A stretch of 64,000 nucleotides of DNA from Bacillus_BU sp051233475 (GTDB lineage Bacteria; Bacillota; Bacilli; Bacillales; Cytobacillaceae). This document shows, in pieces, positions 60,701 through 64,000 of this stretch. The translations under genes were made by a program, and so were the position numbers. Position 1 is the stretch's first letter; each line of letters begins with the position of its first letter. The DNA is taken from positions 1-64,000 of the forward strand of contig NZ_JBKFGH010000004.1 of the NCBI RefSeq assembly GCF_051233475.1. The letters are read 5' to 3'. Under the pieces are notes generated by a model. It was not told the origin of the DNA. It ran no database searches and saw only the letters and a program-made list of their open reading frames with translations.

Positions 60701-61324
60701 TTAAACTTTTAATTCGGCTGCTTTTGGGATGATCACTGAAAATATCGTTCCTCTTCCTAATTCGCTGGCCACTTCAATTTTTCCGCTCATTGATCCGATT
60801 AAATTATAAGAAACCGCGATATCGGGCTCCTCTACATTATTTTTTGTGGTGTGAATAGGTTTCCCAAGCAGCTTTAATTGGTCTTTTGTTAAACCTTTTC
60901 CATTGTCCTCAATGACAATTAAAATGGAGGACAACATTTCATGGACGGCAATTTCAATAGACCCTTTTTGCGATGATTCAAAACCATTTTTTACAAGATT
61001 GGTTAATGCCTTTTGAAAATTATTTTTATCAGCCTTTATGAAAACTTGGTTTTCTAAAGTAGAAAAATAATTGATTTCAATATTATAATTTTTCGCAAAG
61101 GAATAGAGCGACGCAATTAAAAAATTCAGTTCCTCATTAACGTCCAATAAGCTATGTTCACTTTTGTTTGTGGGAATAAACTTTTTCAATAAAAAATAAA
61201 ACATACTAATAAAAATCGAAACACTTGCTACTAAATAAACCCCGATTCCCCCTATTATTAATCGGTATATGAGTGTTAAGATAGAGAGGGAAACACCTAT
61301 TCTCAAATAAATATTTCCAGTCAA
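60701..61324 (-). CDS. Membrane protein with HATPase domain but no phosphoacceptor domain
   Basis: 207 aa from TTG 61324, placed 9 nt after AAGGAGG. Two N-terminal hydrophobic helices (residues ~8-45), then an HATPase_c domain: N-box KALTNLVKNGFESS, G1 DNGKGLT, G2 GRGTIFSVIIP. The HisKA helix and phosphoacceptor His are missing; between helices and ATPase there are only ~55 residues (LDVNEELNFLIASLYSFAKNYNIEINYF). It could modulate another kinase, or be the remnant of a KinB-like kinase. Convergent to dedA, divergent from cbiM. Confidence 0.82.
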   Translation of the reverse strand: MTGNIYLRIGVSLSILTLIYRLIIGGIGVYLVASVSIFISMFYFLLKKFIPTNKSEHSLLDVNEELNFLIASLYSFAKNYNIEINYFSTLENQVFIKADKNNFQKALTNLVKNGFESSQKGSIEIAVHEMLSSILIVIEDNGKGLTKDQLKLLGKPIHTTKNNVEEPDIAVSYNLIGSMSGKIEVASELGRGTIFSVIIPKAAELKV

Positions 61325-61394
61325 TTATCATAACCTCCTTTATAAATTTGGAGTTGATAAAAATATTATAGGGAAAAGAAAACAGTTTGTCTGT

Positions 61395-61413
61395 CAACTT
61401 TGTCACAAAGTTG
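61395..61413. promoter_or_regulatory. Perfect 19-bp palindrome between the HATPase gene and cbiM
   Basis: CAACTTTGT-C-ACAAAGTTG is a perfect 9-bp inverted repeat with a 1-nt centre, 71 bp upstream of the minus-strand gene and 142 bp upstream of cbiM. It fits a dimeric repressor site; the factor is unknown. TGTCA...TCACA resembles the TnrA/GlnR pattern, but with a 1-nt shorter centre. Confidence 0.5.
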
Positions 61414-61554
61414 TTAAATAAATTACCAAAAAAGTTCATAGGATTAAGATTTTTTTATTAGATACCCACAAAAAAGATTGTCTATCCGTTAATTAATTTT
61501 TTCTTAGGGAATGTTTACATAAAAAAATTGAATTTCATCTATGGGGGAGATCGC

Positions 61555-62199
61555 ATGCATATTCCTGATGGAATATTAAGCCCAATGGTCTTAGGTTCGT
61601 CGGCAATCGTTTCTGTAACAGTTTTAAGTGTTGGAGTGAAGAAGGTAAAGCATTCATTGGCACAATCAGCTATACCAGTGATGGGAGTATTGGCTGCGTT
61701 TATTTTTGCATCACAAATGGTGAACTTTCCACTACTGGGAGCTGCTGCTTCAGGTCACCTAATCGGAGGGGCTTTGGCGGCTATCTTGTTTGGATTTTGG
61801 CCTGCAACAATCGTGATGACGACGGTCGTCTCGATTCAAGCATTTTTATTTCAGGATGGGGGAATCACAGCTTTAGGAGTCAATATTTTAAATATGGCCA
61901 TCCTTGCCCCTTTTGCTGCATGGATTACATATAAGCTGCTCCGAAAGCTTCCGATAAAAAATAACATTTCAATATTTTTAAGTTCTTGGGTATCCGTAAT
62001 GGTCACAGCCATTGTCGCAGCGCTTCAACTTGGAATTTCAGGTGTAGTAGACTATGGATTAGCGCTAAAAACGTTAATGTTTTGGCATGCATTTATTGGA
62101 ATCGGAGAAGGGTTAATCACCGCTTCAATTATGCCATTTGTATTACGTTCCTCTTTTGATTTAAAAAGAAGGGAGTATGCAAATGATGAAACCTGTTAA
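61555..62199 (+). CDS. cbiM: CbiM-type substrate-binding membrane component of Co/Ni ECF transporter
   Basis: 214 aa starting MHIPDGILSP; Met1 and His2 are metal ligands in CbiM/NikM, which fixes ATG 61555 over an earlier in-frame ATG at 61528. GGGGGAG precedes it. About seven helices. A further family motif is AASGHLIGGALAAILFG. It binds Co(II) or Ni(II) and delivers to the CbiQ/CbiO module. No cobalamin riboswitch was recognised upstream, so nickel is as likely as cobalt. Overlaps the next gene by 23 nt. Confidence 0.92.
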   Translation: MHIPDGILSPMVLGSSAIVSVTVLSVGVKKVKHSLAQSAIPVMGVLAAFIFASQMVNFPLLGAAASGHLIGGALAAILFGFWPATIVMTTVVSIQAFLFQDGGITALGVNILNMAILAPFAAWITYKLLRKLPIKNNISIFLSSWVSVMVTAIVAALQLGISGVVDYGLALKTLMFWHAFIGIGEGLITASIMPFVLRSSFDLKRREYANDETC

Positions 62200-62458
62200 A
62201 ATTTGGATGATCATTTCACTTATTGTTGCCGGAGTCTTTTCTTTATTTGCATCAAGTTTACCTGATGGTTATGAAAAAGCGGGAGAGCAGCTTGGGTATA
62301 TTGAAAAAGCTACTACTTTTTTTAGAGCGCCATTTCCTGATTATCAGCTTCCGGGGATGAGTGGAGGGCTTTCAGGAAGTATAAGTGGAGTACTCGGCGT
62401 TTTGCTTACCTTTTTGATCTTTATTGGAATTGGCAGCTTATTGGGGAAAAAGAAATGA
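62177..62458 (+). CDS. PDGLE-domain (CbiN-like) component of Co/Ni ECF transporter
   Basis: 93 aa, with two helices flanking an extracytoplasmic loop that begins SLPDGYEKAGEQLGY, the PDGLE motif variant. This protein takes the place of CbiN/NikN in stimulating uptake by CbiM. ATG 62177 follows AAGAAGGGAG inside the cbiM gene. Its stop overlaps the cbiQ start (ATGATG). Confidence 0.88.
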   Translation: MQMMKPVKIWMIISLIVAGVFSLFASSLPDGYEKAGEQLGYIEKATTFFRAPFPDYQLPGMSGGLSGSISGVLGVLLTFLIFIGIGSLLGKKK

Positions 62459-63156
62459 TGGTAATATCCCTTCCACCAACAAAGGTGCGTTTTGTGGTAG
62501 GTTTTCTGATGATTTGTGCCGCGGTGACAGTTGAAAACATTACAGTCATTCTGATCAATTTTTTATTGGCACAGATCCTTCTTCGTGTTTATCATATCCC
62601 GTATCGTTTTCAATGGGAAAAGCTCAAACCTCTGTTGTTTTTTTTCCTATTTGTCGGTATTTTTTTTCCGCTAACAATGGGATTTCAAGGGTTTTTAAAA
62701 GCAGCTATTTATAGTGGAAGATTGATTTTTGTCGCTCAAATACTAGCATATATTCTTTATAAAACTTCAAATCAAGAGTTTCTTCGTTCTCTTTATCAAT
62801 TAAAGATTCCAACAATTTTCATTGAAATGATCCACTTTACGTTAAGGTTTATGGATGTGTTTGTCGCCGAAATAAAAAGAATGAAGTTAAGCTTGAAGAG
62901 TAAAGGGTTCTTTATAGGAAAATGGTTTAATTATAAAAAATATGCAGTGCTTGGGAGTTTATTAGGAAGTATGCTGAGGCGTTCAATCCAACGATCTGAG
63001 CGTATTTATTTAGGTATGCGAAGCAGGGGATTCACTGAAAGCATCATTCAGTATGAACATGAACAGATTTCAGTTAGGTATTGGTTACATACAGCACCAT
63101 GGTTTATCACGATGGTAGTGATTCAGATTTTGACTAAGATTTGGGGGAAAGGCTGA
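62455..63156 (+). CDS. cbiQ: CbiQ-type ECF transporter transmembrane component
   Basis: 233 aa with about five helices. The EcfT coupling helix motif is RRSIQRSERIYLGMRSRGF (~residue 180), an A-R-G-type signature that contacts the ATPase. It joins the CbiM binding subunit to CbiO. Overlaps the preceding gene by 4 nt. Confidence 0.92.
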   Translation: MMVISLPPTKVRFVVGFLMICAAVTVENITVILINFLLAQILLRVYHIPYRFQWEKLKPLLFFFLFVGIFFPLTMGFQGFLKAAIYSGRLIFVAQILAYILYKTSNQEFLRSLYQLKIPTIFIEMIHFTLRFMDVFVAEIKRMKLSLKSKGFFIGKWFNYKKYAVLGSLLGSMLRRSIQRSERIYLGMRSRGFTESIIQYEHEQISVRYWLHTAPWFITMVVIQILTKIWGKG

Positions 63157-63157
63157 A

Positions 63158-63973
63158 TTGAATATATTTACTTTACGTAACATTACATATGGATATGATC
63201 CTGAAAACCCAATCTTAAAAAACCTTTCCTTTGATATAAAAAAAGGAAAAAAGACGGCAATCGTTGGAGCAAATGGAGCGGGGAAATCAACAATTTTGTT
63301 TCATTTAAATGGCTTGTATACAGCTAATTCAGGGGAGATCGCCTTCAATGGGCAAATCGTGAATCGCCGGATTCAAAAAGAAATGGTCCGAAACGTAGGT
63401 GTGGTTTTTCAAGATCCAGATGATCAAATTCTTTCATTAACGGTAAGAGAAGATATTGAATTTGGGCCATACCAAATGGGCTTTAACAGTGAAGCGGTGA
63501 AGCAGAAGGTCGATAAGTATCTAAAACTATTGAATATTGAACATTTAGCAGAGCGAAATCCGTCTGAGCTGAGCTATGGTCAAAAAAAGCATGTTGCGAT
63601 TGCCGGGGTCCTTGCGATGGAGACAGAGGTTTTTATTTTAGACGAGCCAATGGCATTTCTTGACCCGAAAGGAAAAGAGCAAATGCACTCTATTTTACAA
63701 GTTTTACAAACTGAAGGGAAAACGGTTGTTGTCGCATCGCATGACATGCAATTTGTAGCGGAATGGGCAGATGAAGTAATTGTGATTCATGAGGGTGAAT
63801 GTTTAGGGTGTTTTACTCCAAATGAATTGTTTCTAAATGAGGATATTATTCAAAAAGCGCGCTTAACACTACCAATCGTATTCCAAATAATGAAGGATAT
63901 TTGGAAAGGGAAACTGGCCGAAATTCCAATCAAACTTGAAGATGCTAAAGCGTGGCTGAAGGAAAATCTATAA
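63158..63973 (+). CDS. cbiO: CbiO-type ECF transporter ATPase
   Basis: 271 aa. Walker A GANGAGKST (~39), Q-loop VFQDPDDQILSLTVREDIEFGP, signature LSYGQKKHVAIAG, Walker B VFILDEPMAFLDP and H-loop SHDMQF. TTG start follows GGGGGAAAGG. It hydrolyses ATP for metal uptake. The operon 61555-63973 is complete; only 27 bp of the window follow. Confidence 0.95.
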   Translation: MNIFTLRNITYGYDPENPILKNLSFDIKKGKKTAIVGANGAGKSTILFHLNGLYTANSGEIAFNGQIVNRRIQKEMVRNVGVVFQDPDDQILSLTVREDIEFGPYQMGFNSEAVKQKVDKYLKLLNIEHLAERNPSELSYGQKKHVAIAGVLAMETEVFILDEPMAFLDPKGKEQMHSILQVLQTEGKTVVVASHDMQFVAEWADEVIVIHEGECLGCFTPNELFLNEDIIQKARLTLPIVFQIMKDIWKGKLAEIPIKLEDAKAWLKENL

Positions 63974-64000
63974 AATAATGGTAATAAAAAGGCTGACTTA

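Noticed and set aside
61325..61554. Cobalamin riboswitch upstream of cbiM
   Set aside because: The region is short and AT-rich, and I could not find the conserved B12-box or core helices.

Overview
The window is a low-GC, AT-rich Gram-positive chromosome segment from an endospore-forming Bacillaceae member. Evidence for this is the set of sporulation and germination genes (prkA, yhbH, spoVR, ytvI, a gerA-type operon), RBSs of the AGGAGG type, frequent TTG/GTG starts and strong intrinsic terminators. The backbone recalls, from memory, the B. subtilis yhb-yhc-yhd region: prkA, yhbH, then yhcT/yhcU, pgcA, yhdB and spoVR. Accessory modules are set between these anchors. A Neobacillus-like or denitrifier-like Bacillus is a guess, not a demonstration.

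Layout. 0-0.45 kb: intergenic repeats, a terminator and a 30-codon membrane ORF. 0.7-10.3 kb: prkA and yhbH, separated by a MFS exporter and a sulfur operon (phosphosulfolactate synthase, a histidine phosphatase, APS/PAPS reductase, ATP sulfurylase, APS kinase) plus a YitT-family protein. 10.6-18.3 kb: a five-gene operon with a TPR protein, two NHL beta-propeller proteins, a six-heme exported cytochrome c and a 1308-residue FnIII/Big_5/ten-heme cytochrome, followed by a seven-unit tandem hairpin repeat. 19.2-23.8 kb: a complete branched-chain amino-acid ABC transporter. 24.0-27.6 kb: MarR regulator and a large MMPL exporter.

28.1-37.2 kb: a nitrate-reduction island. It has a multi-haem-b-like membrane subunit, a NasC-type molybdopterin catalytic subunit, a four-cluster ferredoxin, a Tat-exported Rieske protein, three small proteins and a NarK porter. 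It is followed by two sensor-less HisKA_3 kinases, a NreC-like regulator and a NreA-like GAF protein. 37.3-41.3 kb (minus): gerAA-gerAC-gerAB type germinant receptor. 41.4-50.8 kb: PAS/MASE3 histidine kinase, YtvI, YitT protein, FAD half-reductase, Pit/DUF47 phosphate uptake, aldo/keto reductase, YhcT, YhcU. 51-57 kb: BdbC with a thioredoxin-like partner, PgcA, YhdB, M14 peptidase, SpoVR. 57.1-59.7 kb: cadC-cadA. 60-64 kb: DedA, a membrane HATPase-only protein, and a CbiMNQO-type Co/Ni ECF transporter.

Most notable: (i) cadA has an in-frame TGA exactly where the first Cys of its HMA CxxC motif should be, downstream of a good RBS and start; this is either a nonsense mutation or a selenocysteine candidate. 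(ii) The multiheme cytochrome/NHL/TPR operon is unusual for a Bacillus and looks like an extracytoplasmic electron-transfer system. (iii) The nitrate island combines an assimilatory-type catalytic subunit with a quinol-oxidising membrane/Rieske module and an incomplete, sensor-less Nre-like circuit. (iv) A histidine phosphatase occupies the position expected for ComB in a sulfolactate operon. No rRNA, tRNA, CRISPR array, prophage or transposase gene was seen.
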